Assembly: GCF_029688735.1 (NCBI RefSeq)
Contig: NZ_JARULD010000001.1
Coordinates: forward strand, 1 to 64,000
From: Qipengyuania flavescens
GTDB taxonomy: Bacteria; Pseudomonadota; Alphaproteobacteria; Sphingomonadales; Sphingomonadaceae
Direction: 5' to 3'
Length of the DNA stretch: 64,000 nucleotides
Of this stretch, positions 52,209 to 59,972 are shown in pieces. How positions within the stretch are numbered: position 1 is the stretch's first letter; the number at the start of each line of letters is the position of its first letter. The translations under genes and the position numbers were made by a program. A model generated the notes under the pieces. That model made no database searches and was not told the origin of the DNA. It saw nothing but the letters and a program-made list of their open reading frames with translations.

Positions 52209-54200
52209 TTAGCCGTTCAATTTGTTCATGATTTGCGGGACGATCGCGTCCGCGGTGATGCCGAATTTTTCGAACAGGTCGGGCGCTGGCGCACTGGCGC
52301 CGAAGCGGTCGATGCCGATGTTGAGGCCATTGGCCATGGTGTAGCGCTCCCACCCGAAGGTCGTGCCCGCTTCGATGCTGACCCGCAGTATCTTGCCGGG
52401 ATCGACATTCGGCAGAAGGTCGGCCTTGTAGCTTTCGTCCTGCTGGTCGAACAGTTGGGTGCAGACCATCGAAACGACATCCGCGCCAATGCCCTGCTGT
52501 TCCAGCAGTTCGGCGCATTCCAGTGCGATATGCACTTCGGAACCGGTCGCGATCAGGATGACGCGCCGCTCTGCGCTTGCCTGCTTGAGGCGGTAGGCTC
52601 CCCTCGAGCACATACCGGTTTCGACCGGCGTGTTGCGAACCTGCGGCAGGTTCTGGCGGCTGAGCGCCAGCACGGTCGGCCGATCCTTCTCGCGCAGGGC
52701 GATGTCCCAACACTCGGCTGTCTCCACCGCGTCGGCGGGTCGCATTACAAGGAGGTTCGGGATCATTCGCAGCGACTGGACATGCTCGATCGGCTGGTGG
52801 GTCGGACCATCCTCGCCAAGGCCTATGCTGTCGTGCGTCATCACGTAGATCACGCGCGCTTCCTGAAGAGCCGAGAGCCGGATCGCCCCGCGACAATAGT
52901 CGGTGAACACGAGGAAGGTGCCGCCATAGGGGATGACACCGCCATGCAGCGCCATGCCGTTCATCGCGGCGGCCATGCCGAATTCGCGGATGCCGTAATA
53001 GATATAGCGACCCGAATAATCGTCCGCGGTGAAAGGGCCAATGCCCCCCGCCTTGGTGTTGTTCGAGCCGGTCAGGTCGGCACTGCCGCCGATGGTCTCG
53101 GTCAACTGGCCGTTGATCTGGGCCAGCGCCATTTCGCTGGCCTTCCGCGTCGCGACCTTCTGCGGTTCGGCGATGAGCTTGCCGATATAGTCGTCGAGAC
53201 TGAAGCTTTCGGGCAGGTCGCCCGCCATGCGCCGCTCGAAGTCGGCGCGCCGACCGTCGTTTGATAGGCGGTCAAGCCAAGTACGATAAGCGTTCTGCCC
53301 GTTTTCGGCCGTGCCGCGCCAGTCGGCTAGCACCTGTTCGGGGATTTCGAAGGGCTTCACGTCCCAGCCGAGCAAGTCGCGAGCTGCGGCGATCTCGTCA
53401 TCGCCCAGCGGTGCACCGTGGGTTGCGCTGGTGCCCTGCTTGTTCGGCGAGCCTTTGCCGATGACAGTGCTGCAAGCGATGAGCGAGGGGCGTTCGTCCG
53501 CCACTGCCTCGTCCAGCGCACGGCGGATGTCTTCGAAATCGTGCCCGTTGCAGCTTACGACGTGCCAGCCGGTCGCTTCGTAGCGCGCCTTGATGTTTTC
53601 GCTGGTCGAAAGGTCGGTCGAACCGTCGATGGTGATATTGTTATCGTCCCACAGCACGTTCATCCGGCCGAGCTTGAGATGCCCCGCCAGCCCGATCGCC
53701 TCGTGGTTGATACCCTCCATCAGGCAGCCGTCGCCCGCGATCACCCAGGTGCGGTGATCGACGAGGTCGTCGCCGAAATCGGCGTTCAGCTTGCGCTCGG
53801 CAATCGCCATTCCGACTGCCATCGCGAGGCCCTGCCCCAGCGGGCCGGTGGTGCATTCCACTCCGGCCAGGAGGAAGTTTTCCGGGTGCCCTGCACAAGG
53901 GCTGCCGAGCTGGCGGAAATTGCGGATGTCTTCGATTGTCGGCGCATCGTAGCCCGAGAGGTGTAGCAGCGCGTAGATCAGCATGGACCCGTGACCGGCG
54001 GACAGCACGAAGCGGTCGCGATCGGCCCAGTCGGGCGTCTTGGGATCGTGCTTCAGATATTCGCCCCACAATACCGTGGCGACGTCGGCCATACCCATCG
54101 GCATGCCGGGATGTCCCGAATTCGCCGCCTGTACCGCATCCATCGAAAGTGCCCGGATGGCGTTGGCCATCTGGACCATGCGGGACGTTTCAAGGCTCAT
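52209..54200 (-). CDS. tkt: Transketolase
   Basis: Thiamine-diphosphate enzyme of the pentose phosphate pathway, linking it to glycolysis. The 663-residue protein has the full transketolase architecture. The N-terminal part contains ANSGHPGMPMGMADVATVLW, FVLSAGHGSMLIYALLHLSG and the ThDP/Mg2+ motif VIAGDGCLMEGINHEAIGLA. The middle pyrimidine domain has FVFTDYCRGAIRLSALQEAR-like FLVFTDYCRGAIRL and THDSIGLGEDGPTHQPIEHV. Start ATG 54200 has GGAGAG upstream and begins MSLETSRMVQMANAIRAL; earlier in-frame sequence lacks conserved residues. It is the first gene of tkt-gap-pgk-thioesterase. Confidence 0.96.
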   Translation of the reverse strand: MSLETSRMVQMANAIRALSMDAVQAANSGHPGMPMGMADVATVLWGEYLKHDPKTPDWADRDRFVLSAGHGSMLIYALLHLSGYDAPTIEDIRNFRQLGSPCAGHPENFLLAGVECTTGPLGQGLAMAVGMAIAERKLNADFGDDLVDHRTWVIAGDGCLMEGINHEAIGLAGHLKLGRMNVLWDDNNITIDGSTDLSTSENIKARYEATGWHVVSCNGHDFEDIRRALDEAVADERPSLIACSTVIGKGSPNKQGTSATHGAPLGDDEIAAARDLLGWDVKPFEIPEQVLADWRGTAENGQNAYRTWLDRLSNDGRRADFERRMAGDLPESFSLDDYIGKLIAEPQKVATRKASEMALAQINGQLTETIGGSADLTGSNNTKAGGIGPFTADDYSGRYIYYGIREFGMAAAMNGMALHGGVIPYGGTFLVFTDYCRGAIRLSALQEARVIYVMTHDSIGLGEDGPTHQPIEHVQSLRMIPNLLVMRPADAVETAECWDIALREKDRPTVLALSRQNLPQVRNTPVETGMCSRGAYRLKQASAERRVILIATGSEVHIALECAELLEQQGIGADVVSMVCTQLFDQQDESYKADLLPNVDPGKILRVSIEAGTTFGWERYTMANGLNIGIDRFGASAPAPDLFEKFGITADAIVPQIMNKLNG

Positions 54201-54374
54201 GCTGATGCTCTCCGGAAAAGGGCTGATTCGACGCGCGGAAGCCATCGCGGAGGGGAGGCGGCAGGTCAAGGCGGCTACCGGGCCATGCACAGGCGGCCCC
54301 GGGCTGACCCAACTTATCAACAGGACGTTGCAAGGCTTTGCCTATAATCGGCAATCTTGGTAATTCGGGACATC

Positions 54375-54593
54375 ATGTCGGCAGAACGCATCACCCAGGC
54401 AATGGACCGGATCGACCGTGCGCTGAGCCGGATCGAAACACAGGCGGCGCTCGCGCGCCATTCCAGCAACGCCGCGCCCGAGAACGACGATGCTGGCAAT
54501 TGCGATCTCGCGCAGCGGCACGAGGCCCTGCGCAAACAGGTCCAAAGCAGCCTTGCCGAACTCGATACGCTGATCGAAAGCCTCGAGAAATGA
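54375..54593 (+). CDS. Small coiled-coil protein upstream of zapA
   Basis: A 72-residue hydrophilic helical protein, not recognised by function. It shows heptad-like segments (ERITQAMDRIDRALSRIETQ and HEALRKQVQSSLAELDTLIE), with a central polar region that contains one cysteine. The ATG at 54375 begins MSAERITQAM; a longer form from 54357 adds six residues. Its stop codon overlaps the zapA start (ATGA-like, ATG at 54590), so it is coupled to zapA. A short coiled-coil partner for division proteins is plausible but unproven. A TATAAT hexamer at 54343-54348 may be its -10 box. Confidence 0.78.
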   Translation: MSAERITQAMDRIDRALSRIETQAALARHSSNAAPENDDAGNCDLAQRHEALRKQVQSSLAELDTLIESLEK

Positions 54594-54907
54594 GCGATGT
54601 CAGGCTGAAAGTCGGCGGGCGTAATTACACCGTCGCCTGCCAAGATGGTCAGGAAGCGCATATCGAGCGTCTTGCCGGGGTGATCGACAACAAGCTGAGC
54701 ACGATGGGTGCCAATCTTTCCAATCAGGAAGCGAAAAACCTCCTGTTTGCGGCCCTTCTTTTGGCCGACGAGCTGGACGAGGCGCAAAGCGCCCCTCCGC
54801 CGCCTCCCCCGCAAGCAGCTCCGGATTTCGACAGCGCCCGGCTCGCTACCCAGCTCGAACGCATAGCCGGCGCATTGGAGAATGCGGCAACTACCCTTGA
54901 GAGCTGA
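54590..54907 (+). CDS. zapA: Cell division protein ZapA
   Basis: Cytoplasmic FtsZ-ring stabiliser. The 105-residue protein starts DVRLKVGGRNYTVACQDGQE, the ZapA beta-hairpin, followed by a helix AHIERLAGVIDNKLSTMGAN and the C-terminal coiled coil. A polyproline stretch (APPPPPPQAAPDF) lies before the last helix, which might make it a client of the EF-P encoded in this window. The ATG overlaps the stop of the upstream coiled-coil gene. It precedes the 6S RNA and 5-formyltetrahydrofolate cyclo-ligase gene, the classic conserved order. Confidence 0.92.
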   Translation: MSDVRLKVGGRNYTVACQDGQEAHIERLAGVIDNKLSTMGANLSNQEAKNLLFAALLLADELDEAQSAPPPPPPQAAPDFDSARLATQLERIAGALENAATTLES

Positions 54908-54954
54908 CGGCGCGCATCCTAAATAGCGTCATGGCGGGGCTGCCCGGCACGAGC

Positions 54955-55100
54955 CGCATGAATATCCCTGAGGCTATAAGCAATCCTAGGGAGCTGTCCC
55001 TGCCCTGGAACACGGGCCACTGCGTTCTTCGGAACGGAACCCGGGGACCGGGGTATACGGCGCCCACCTGACGTTTTAGGCGTCAGAGGATTTCAAGGTA
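54955..55100 (+). ncRNA. ssrS: 6S RNA (ssrS)
   Basis: The 244-base gap between zapA and fthC is where 6S RNA is encoded in most proteobacteria. The sequence AATATCCCTGAGGC near 54961 can pair with GCGTCAGAGGATTT near 55080 to form the closing stem. A GC-rich internal region with the CTGTCCCTGCCCTGGAAC segment and a hairpin around CGTTCTTCGGAACG makes up the central bubble. This fits the promoter-mimic layout that sequesters sigma-70 RNA polymerase. Exact ends are estimated by eye. Confidence 0.78.
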
Positions 55101-55151
55101 ACGACCCATGGTGGTCCCGCCACACCATCGCAGACAGGAAGCCTCCAGAGC

Positions 55152-55733
55152 GTGACACTCCAAACCAAGGAAGACCTGCGCCAAGATCTCCGCGCCACGC
55201 GCAAAGCGCATGTCGAGGCATTGCCGGACAGCATGCGCGCGCTCGTCTTCCACCGCCCGCCGGCTCCACTGCTGGAGCTTGTACCTAGCGGCGCGGTGAT
55301 CGGCCTGTACCGCGAGAATGCGTATGAGGCGCCTGCTACGTCCTACGCGAAATTTTTTCTCGAGCACGGTCACGAGCTCGCCCTGCCCCGCTTTGCCGGT
55401 GGCGGCGCACCGATGGAGTTCACGCGCTTTGCCGATCCCTTCGAGGGGGAGGACTTGGAAGAAGGCCCTTTCGGGCTGATGCAGCCTTCGCCAGAGGCAC
55501 CATCAATGCAGCCTGATATTTTGCTGGTTCCGCTCGTCGGTTTTACCGATAGCGGCGAGCGGCTCGGACAAGGTGGCGGGCATTACGATCGCTGGCTGGA
55601 AGCCCATCCGGAAACGGTCGCGATCGGCATGGCATGGGATTGCCAGAAGTGCGACTGGCTGCCGGTAGAAGCACATGACAGGCGTCTGCAAGCCGTGGTC
55701 ACTCCCACTCGCTTTTACGGACCATTCGCATGA
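55152..55733 (+). CDS. fthC: 5-formyltetrahydrofolate cyclo-ligase
   Basis: Converts 5-formyl-THF to 5,10-methenyl-THF using ATP. The 193-residue protein has family motifs LVPSGAVIGLYRENAYEAPA (substrate pocket), ALPRFAGGGAPMEFTRFADP, and the ATP/Mg2+ loop ILLVPLVGFTDSGERLGQGG and GHYDRWL. It begins with GTG 55152. Its position right after 6S RNA is the conserved bacterial arrangement (ygfA downstream of ssrS), and the two are probably co-transcribed. The 71-residue DUF2842 gene follows after ten bases. Confidence 0.94.
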   Translation: MTLQTKEDLRQDLRATRKAHVEALPDSMRALVFHRPPAPLLELVPSGAVIGLYRENAYEAPATSYAKFFLEHGHELALPRFAGGGAPMEFTRFADPFEGEDLEEGPFGLMQPSPEAPSMQPDILLVPLVGFTDSGERLGQGGGHYDRWLEAHPETVAIGMAWDCQKCDWLPVEAHDRRLQAVVTPTRFYGPFA

Positions 55734-55743
55734 GGGCTCATCG

Positions 55744-55959
55744 ATGAGAGACGAACCGACCTGGCGGATACCCGTCGGCCTGCTGGGCCTGCTCGCCGCG
55801 CTGCTGGTCTACGGCATTGTCATTGCACGCTATGTGCCCGAGCTGATCGGCGGTTGGCACGCGCTGGCCCAAACCGTGGTATATCTCGTCCTCGGCCTCG
55901 TCTGGCTGCTGCCGTTGCGGCGCTTCCTGATCTGGATGGAAACCGGGCGCTGGGGCTGA
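55744..55959 (+). CDS. DUF2842-like small membrane protein
   Basis: A 71-residue protein with two membrane helices (about 9-28, IPVGLLGLLAALLVYGIVIA, and about 40-58, LAQTVVYLVLGLVWLLPLRR) and a short C-terminus RRFLIWMETGRWG. This length and sequence are typical of the DUF2842 family, common in alphaproteobacteria and of unknown function. ATG 55744 is ten bases after fthC, indicating one transcript. Topology suggests both ends in the cytoplasm. Confidence 0.85.
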   Translation: MRDEPTWRIPVGLLGLLAALLVYGIVIARYVPELIGGWHALAQTVVYLVLGLVWLLPLRRFLIWMETGRWG

Positions 55960-56006
55960 TTGCCAAGCAGGGATGCCTGCCCTAGCCTCCCTTGCGGGAG
56001 AGAAAC

Positions 56007-57443
56007 ATGGCAACACACAGCGGCGGCGCAGGCCTGCCCGTAGGCGATAAACCGTCGGTCGGGCTGAAGCTCGCGCATGGGTTCGGGGCGGCGGCTTTCG
56101 GCATTAAGAACAACGGTTTCGATTATTTCCTGTTGCTGTTCTACGGCACGGTAATCGGGTTGGAGCCGGGACTGGTCGGCCTTGCCATCCTGATCGCACT
56201 GGTCTTCGATGCCCTGTCGGATCCTCTGGTCGGCTATTGGTCGGACAATTTCCGCAGCCGCTGGGGCCGCCGCCACCCCTTCATGTACGCTGCTGCCGTT
56301 CCAGTGGCGCTCAGTTACTTCCTGCTCTGGAATCCACCCGACTGGGGACAGACCGGATTATTCCTCTACCTCACGGTCATCGCGATCCTGATCCGCACCT
56401 TCATCACATTCTACGAGACGCCCAGCACCTCGCTGATTCCCGAGCTCGCAGCCGATTACGACGAGCGCACCAGCCTCCAGTCCTATCGCCTGTTCTTCGG
56501 CTGGGCGGGCGGCAATATCATGAGCGTGATCATGTTCGGCGTCCTGCTCGCCGGTCCGCTTGGGATGCGCGATCCGGAAGCCTTTGCAACCTATGGCATC
56601 ATCGGCAGCGTCACGATCTTCCTCGCCATCATGGTCTCCGCTCTCGGAACCCACCAACGCATTCCCCACCTTCACCGCCCGGTGGCCACCGGCGAGCGCT
56701 ACAGCGTCCGCCGCATCTTCCGCGAAATGATCGAAACGCTCAGCGAACGCAGCTTCATCGCGCTTTTCCTGGCGATGGTGTTTTTCTCCGTGGCGACCGG
56801 CCTGGCCGCCTCGCTGTCCTTCCTGATCCTCAATTATTTCTGGGGTTTTAGCGAGTTCCAGATCTTCATCTGGACCTGCTCGGTATTTTTCTCCGCGCTG
56901 TTCGGCTTTCTTCTCGCCCCGTGGTCGACCCGACGGCTTGGTAAGAAGAAGGCTACGATCGTTCTCGGCCTGCTGGCCTTTACGATCCAGCCCGCGCCGG
57001 TCTTGCTGCGACTGATCGGTGCGATGCCCGAGAACGGCGATCCCCTGCTCTTCCCGCTGGTGCTGGCGGTGAATGTAATCGACCTTGCGCTGATCATCGC
57101 GGTTTCGGCCGTCGCCTATTCGTTGATCGCCGATCTCGTAGAGGCGAACCAGCTAAAGACCGGCCGGCGCAGCGAGGGCGTCTATTACGCGGCGATCACT
57201 TTCACCCGGAAGACCACGCAGGGCCTAGGCGTGTTAGCCGCCGGCGTTATCCTGTCCGCCATCGCCTTCCCGGAAGGCGCCGAACCGAGCAGTGTGTCCG
57301 AGGATACTTTGTGGGCGCTAGGCGCGGGCTACGCTCCTTCGCTGCTCGTCCTGTGGCTGGCGGGGCTGTATTGTATCTCACGCTACAAGATCGACCGCGC
57401 CGAACATGAGGCCAACCTGCGCCAGCTCGCTGAGCGCGGCTGA
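56007..57443 (+). CDS. MFS/GPH-type sugar:cation symporter
   Basis: A 478-residue secondary transporter with about 12 membrane helices of the glycoside-pentoside-hexuronide:cation family. N-terminal helix KLAHGFGAAAFGIKNNGFDY and the cytoplasmic loop DPLVGYWSDNFRSRWGRRHP (the DxxxGxxSD...RWGRRxP motif) are diagnostic. A later loop, WSTRRLGKKKATIVLGLLAF, marks the second half. ATG 56007 has GGGAGAG upstream; an earlier TTG at 55992 is less likely. It stands alone between the DUF2842 gene and the glycosylase gene. Substrate cannot be predicted. Confidence 0.9.
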   Translation: MATHSGGAGLPVGDKPSVGLKLAHGFGAAAFGIKNNGFDYFLLLFYGTVIGLEPGLVGLAILIALVFDALSDPLVGYWSDNFRSRWGRRHPFMYAAAVPVALSYFLLWNPPDWGQTGLFLYLTVIAILIRTFITFYETPSTSLIPELAADYDERTSLQSYRLFFGWAGGNIMSVIMFGVLLAGPLGMRDPEAFATYGIIGSVTIFLAIMVSALGTHQRIPHLHRPVATGERYSVRRIFREMIETLSERSFIALFLAMVFFSVATGLAASLSFLILNYFWGFSEFQIFIWTCSVFFSALFGFLLAPWSTRRLGKKKATIVLGLLAFTIQPAPVLLRLIGAMPENGDPLLFPLVLAVNVIDLALIIAVSAVAYSLIADLVEANQLKTGRRSEGVYYAAITFTRKTTQGLGVLAAGVILSAIAFPEGAEPSSVSEDTLWALGAGYAPSLLVLWLAGLYCISRYKIDRAEHEANLRQLAERG

Positions 57444-57476
57444 GGAACAGCGCCCCCCGGCCTTCGTTCGATTGCC

Positions 57477-58259
57477 ATGCCCGAGCTACCCGAGAACGAG
57501 GCGCAGCGCCTGACACTTGAACGCGAGTGTCTCAATCGCACGATCGAAGCGGTCGAGCTGGGCAGCGATACCGACTACATCGAACTTCCCGGCGACAACA
57601 CGCGCCAGCGACTGATCGGCTACCAGTTCACGCAGACCCGGCGTCATGGGAAGAACATTTTCGCCGGATCGAAGAGCGGTCCCTGGATCGCGGTGCATCT
57701 GGGCATGACCGGCAAGCTCGTGCCGTTCGATGCACCCGATGAGGCGCCCGAACATACGAAGCTGCTCATATCCTTCGAGGGCGATCGCCGCCTCGCCTTT
57801 CGCTGCCCGCGCAAGCTCGGCCATGTCCGGATTGTCGACGACATGGACAGCTATATCGAGAGCCAGAAGCTCGGCCCCGATGCGCTCGATATCGCCAAGG
57901 CCGATTTCGTCGAAGCGCTCGGCAGCACGCGCAGCGCGATCAAGTCGGCGCTGATGAAGCAGGAGCGGATGGCCGGGATCGGAAATCTCTGGTCCGACGA
58001 GATCCTGTTCCAGACCGAGATCAATCCTGAGACCAGCGCCAATTCCCTCGATGATGCGACGTTAGGCTCGATGCACACGGCAATGCGTCGCATCTTGCAA
58101 GGCGTTGTCGATACCGAAGCGCATTATTCGCAGCTGCCGCGCAAATGGCTGATCCGGCATCGCGACAAGGGTGCGGAGTGCCGACGCTGCGGGGGCGAGA
58201 TCGCGACGGCCAAGGTAGGCGGGCGAACCGCCTACTATTGCAAGAGCCATCAATCGTAA
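57477..58259 (+). CDS. Fpg/Nei-family DNA glycosylase with atypical residues
   Basis: A 260-residue base-excision enzyme of the formamidopyrimidine/endonuclease VIII family. The catalytic N-terminus PELPE (Pro2, Glu3) is kept, but the next residue is Asn (PELPENE) where Val is usual. The conserved Lys is present as RRHGK (Lys59), and HLGMTGKLV supplies the intercalating Met. The loop that normally reads RRFG is PRKLG, so the Phe wedge is Leu. The C-terminal zinc finger is CRRCGG...YYCKSH: Cys-x2-Cys-x16-Cys-x2-His rather than four cysteines. It follows the MFS gene by 33 bases. Substrate preference (8-oxoG, FapyG or oxidised pyrimidines) is open; Fpg versus Nei-like class is uncertain. Confidence 0.9.
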   Translation: MPELPENEAQRLTLERECLNRTIEAVELGSDTDYIELPGDNTRQRLIGYQFTQTRRHGKNIFAGSKSGPWIAVHLGMTGKLVPFDAPDEAPEHTKLLISFEGDRRLAFRCPRKLGHVRIVDDMDSYIESQKLGPDALDIAKADFVEALGSTRSAIKSALMKQERMAGIGNLWSDEILFQTEINPETSANSLDDATLGSMHTAMRRILQGVVDTEAHYSQLPRKWLIRHRDKGAECRRCGGEIATAKVGGRTAYYCKSHQS

Positions 58260-58272
58260 GGAAATCCCCAAG

Positions 58273-58349
58273 TGGCGCGAGTGACGGGACTCGAACCCGC
58301 GACCTTCGGCGTGACAGGCCGACACTCTAACCAACTGAGCTACACCCGC
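58273..58349 (-). tRNA. tRNA-Asp (GTC)
   Basis: On the minus strand the acceptor stem GCGGGTG pairs with CACTCGC (one G-U pair), the discriminator is G as required for Asp, and the anticodon loop CTGTCAC gives GTC. The D and T arms are complete and CCA is encoded. It stands between the glycosylase and bkd genes. Confidence 0.96.
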
Positions 58350-58527
58350 GTAGCCACTTGGGAGCCGCGCAGTTAGGGCAGGCTCCGATTCCTGTCAATG
58401 CAGATCGCCACGCTTTTTTGTCCTTTTTTCGCAGCTGCCGAAGACGACCGGTTTTTGCCGGAAATTTACTCGTCCCAGCGACCATCGCCCCCGTCCTAAT
58501 CCGCGTGGGGAACGGAGGGGCGTAAAA

Positions 58528-58641
58528 CTGAGAACAGCTTTCCTGGTCGTGTCGCTCACCATACTCGCAGGCGGGGTGCTGGCAGCACAACCGGCGCTGG
58601 AGGTCCAGACGCAGGCCTATCCGCCCGTTGCAACGCCGTGA
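58528..58641 (+). CDS. Possible small exported peptide with non-ATG start
   Basis: A 37-residue reading frame that begins at CTG 58528, with GGAGGGG (58514-58520) eight bases upstream. Its product looks like a signal peptide (RTAFLVVSLTILAGGVLAAQ) followed by 17 residues ending YPPVATP. No ATG is available in frame; GTG at 58549 would remove much of the signal. It lies in an otherwise empty 300-base gap before the convergent bkdB gene. A start at CTG is rare, so the call is weak. Confidence 0.3.
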   Translation: MRTAFLVVSLTILAGGVLAAQPALEVQTQAYPPVATP

Positions 58642-58653
58642 GGCTCAGCGCGC

Positions 58654-59967
58654 CTAGCTGACGAGGATCAGGGCCGGAGCTTCGAGCAGTTTCTTCAACG
58701 CCTGGACGAAGCTCGCCGCATCCCAACCATCGACGACGCGGTGGTCGCAACTGATCGAGATATTCATCAGCTTGCGCTTCTCGATCCGCTCCACACCATC
58801 GCTGCCGGTGACGTACATCGGCCGCTCGATGATCCGGTTCGGCCCGATGATCGCCACTTCCGGGCGGTTGATGACCGGCGTCGTCGCGACACCGCCGAGC
58901 GGACCGAGCGAGGTGACGGTCAGCGTGCCGCCCTGCATCTCTTCCGACTTGGCAGTTCCGCTCCGCGCTGCGTCTGCGAGGCGCGAAATCTCGTTTGCGA
59001 GCTGCCACAGGTTCTGCGCCTGCGCATTCTTGATGACCGGCACCATCAGGCCCGCGTCAGTCTGGGCCGCCATGCCCATGTGTACGGCGCCGTAACGCGT
59101 GACCACGCCGGCCTCGTCGTCATACCGCGCATTGATCATCGGAAAGTCGGGCAGCGTCTTGCAGATCGCGGTGATCAGCATCGGCAGGATCGTCAGCTTC
59201 GGCTTATCGCCGCGATTGGCGTTGAGCTGGGCGCGCAATTCCTCGAGGTCCGTAACGTCCACCTCCTCCACATAGGAGAAGTGCGGGATGTTGCGCTTCG
59301 ATGCGGCCATGTTCTCGGCGATGCGGCGACGCATGCCGATGACCTTCTTTTCCTCGTCCTCTCGGGTGGGCGCAGCCGAGCCATAGCCCGAATTGTAAGA
59401 CAGGAACTGGTCGAGATCGCCATGGCGAATGCGGCCATCATCGGCAGGCTTCACCTGCGCCAGATCGACGCCGAGATCCTTGGCGCGCTTGCGCACGGCG
59501 GGAGTTGCGAGGACCTTCGTATCCGCTTGGGCCTTCGGCTTCGGAGCAGGCGTCGGCGACGGAGCAGGCGGCGGACTGGGATCGGCCGCCATAGCATCAT
59601 CTGCATCGGACGGGTCCGGATTCTCAACCTCGATCCGCTCTTCGACGCCCTCGTCCTTAGGCGCCGGGGCCGGCGTGGACTCAACTGCTGCCTCGTTTTC
59701 CTCAACGACCTCGTCGGGCACTTCGCCTTCGACCTCGATCACGACCAGCATGGAGCCGATCGAGACCATGTCGCCTTCGCCGCCGGCGATCTCCAGGATC
59801 TTGCCGTTGACCGGGCTTTCCATCGGCACGGTCGCCTTGTCGGTCATCATGTCGACGAATTCTTCGTCTTCCTGGACCGTGTCGCCGACTTGCTTGTGCC
59901 ATTGCACGATTTCCGCTTCGGCGATGCCTTCGCCGATGTCGGGCATATTGAATGTGAACTTCGCCAT
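58654..59967 (-). CDS. bkdB: Branched-chain 2-oxoacid dehydrogenase E2 (dihydrolipoamide acyltransferase)
   Basis: Core acyltransferase of the branched-chain 2-oxoacid dehydrogenase complex. The 437-residue protein has one lipoyl domain (1-78) with the lipoylation Lys in MMTDKATVPMESPV, an acidic and proline-rich linker (80-170), a peripheral-subunit binding domain (LATPAVRKRAKDLGVDLAQV), a second linker, and a catalytic domain ending SCDHRVVDGWDAASFVQALK with the catalytic His-Asp. Start ATG 59967 begins MAKFTFNMPDIGEGIAEAEI; an extension to 60108 overlaps the E1-beta gene. It is the last gene of bkdA1-bkdA2-bkdB, five bases after E1-beta. No lpd (E3) gene is nearby. Confidence 0.93.
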   Translation of the reverse strand: MAKFTFNMPDIGEGIAEAEIVQWHKQVGDTVQEDEEFVDMMTDKATVPMESPVNGKILEIAGGEGDMVSIGSMLVVIEVEGEVPDEVVEENEAAVESTPAPAPKDEGVEERIEVENPDPSDADDAMAADPSPPPAPSPTPAPKPKAQADTKVLATPAVRKRAKDLGVDLAQVKPADDGRIRHGDLDQFLSYNSGYGSAAPTREDEEKKVIGMRRRIAENMAASKRNIPHFSYVEEVDVTDLEELRAQLNANRGDKPKLTILPMLITAICKTLPDFPMINARYDDEAGVVTRYGAVHMGMAAQTDAGLMVPVIKNAQAQNLWQLANEISRLADAARSGTAKSEEMQGGTLTVTSLGPLGGVATTPVINRPEVAIIGPNRIIERPMYVTGSDGVERIEKRKLMNISISCDHRVVDGWDAASFVQALKKLLEAPALILVS

Positions 59968-59972
59968 TGCGG

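Noticed and set aside
51615-53264. 549-codon frame on the plus strand opposite gap and tkt
   Set aside because: Covers parts of two conserved minus-strand genes and shows no domain.
54320-54348. Full sigma-70 promoter before the coiled-coil/zapA genes
   Set aside because: The TATAAT at 54343 is good, but no -35 hexamer is found at 16-18 bases, so only a possible -10 box is noted in that gene's entry.
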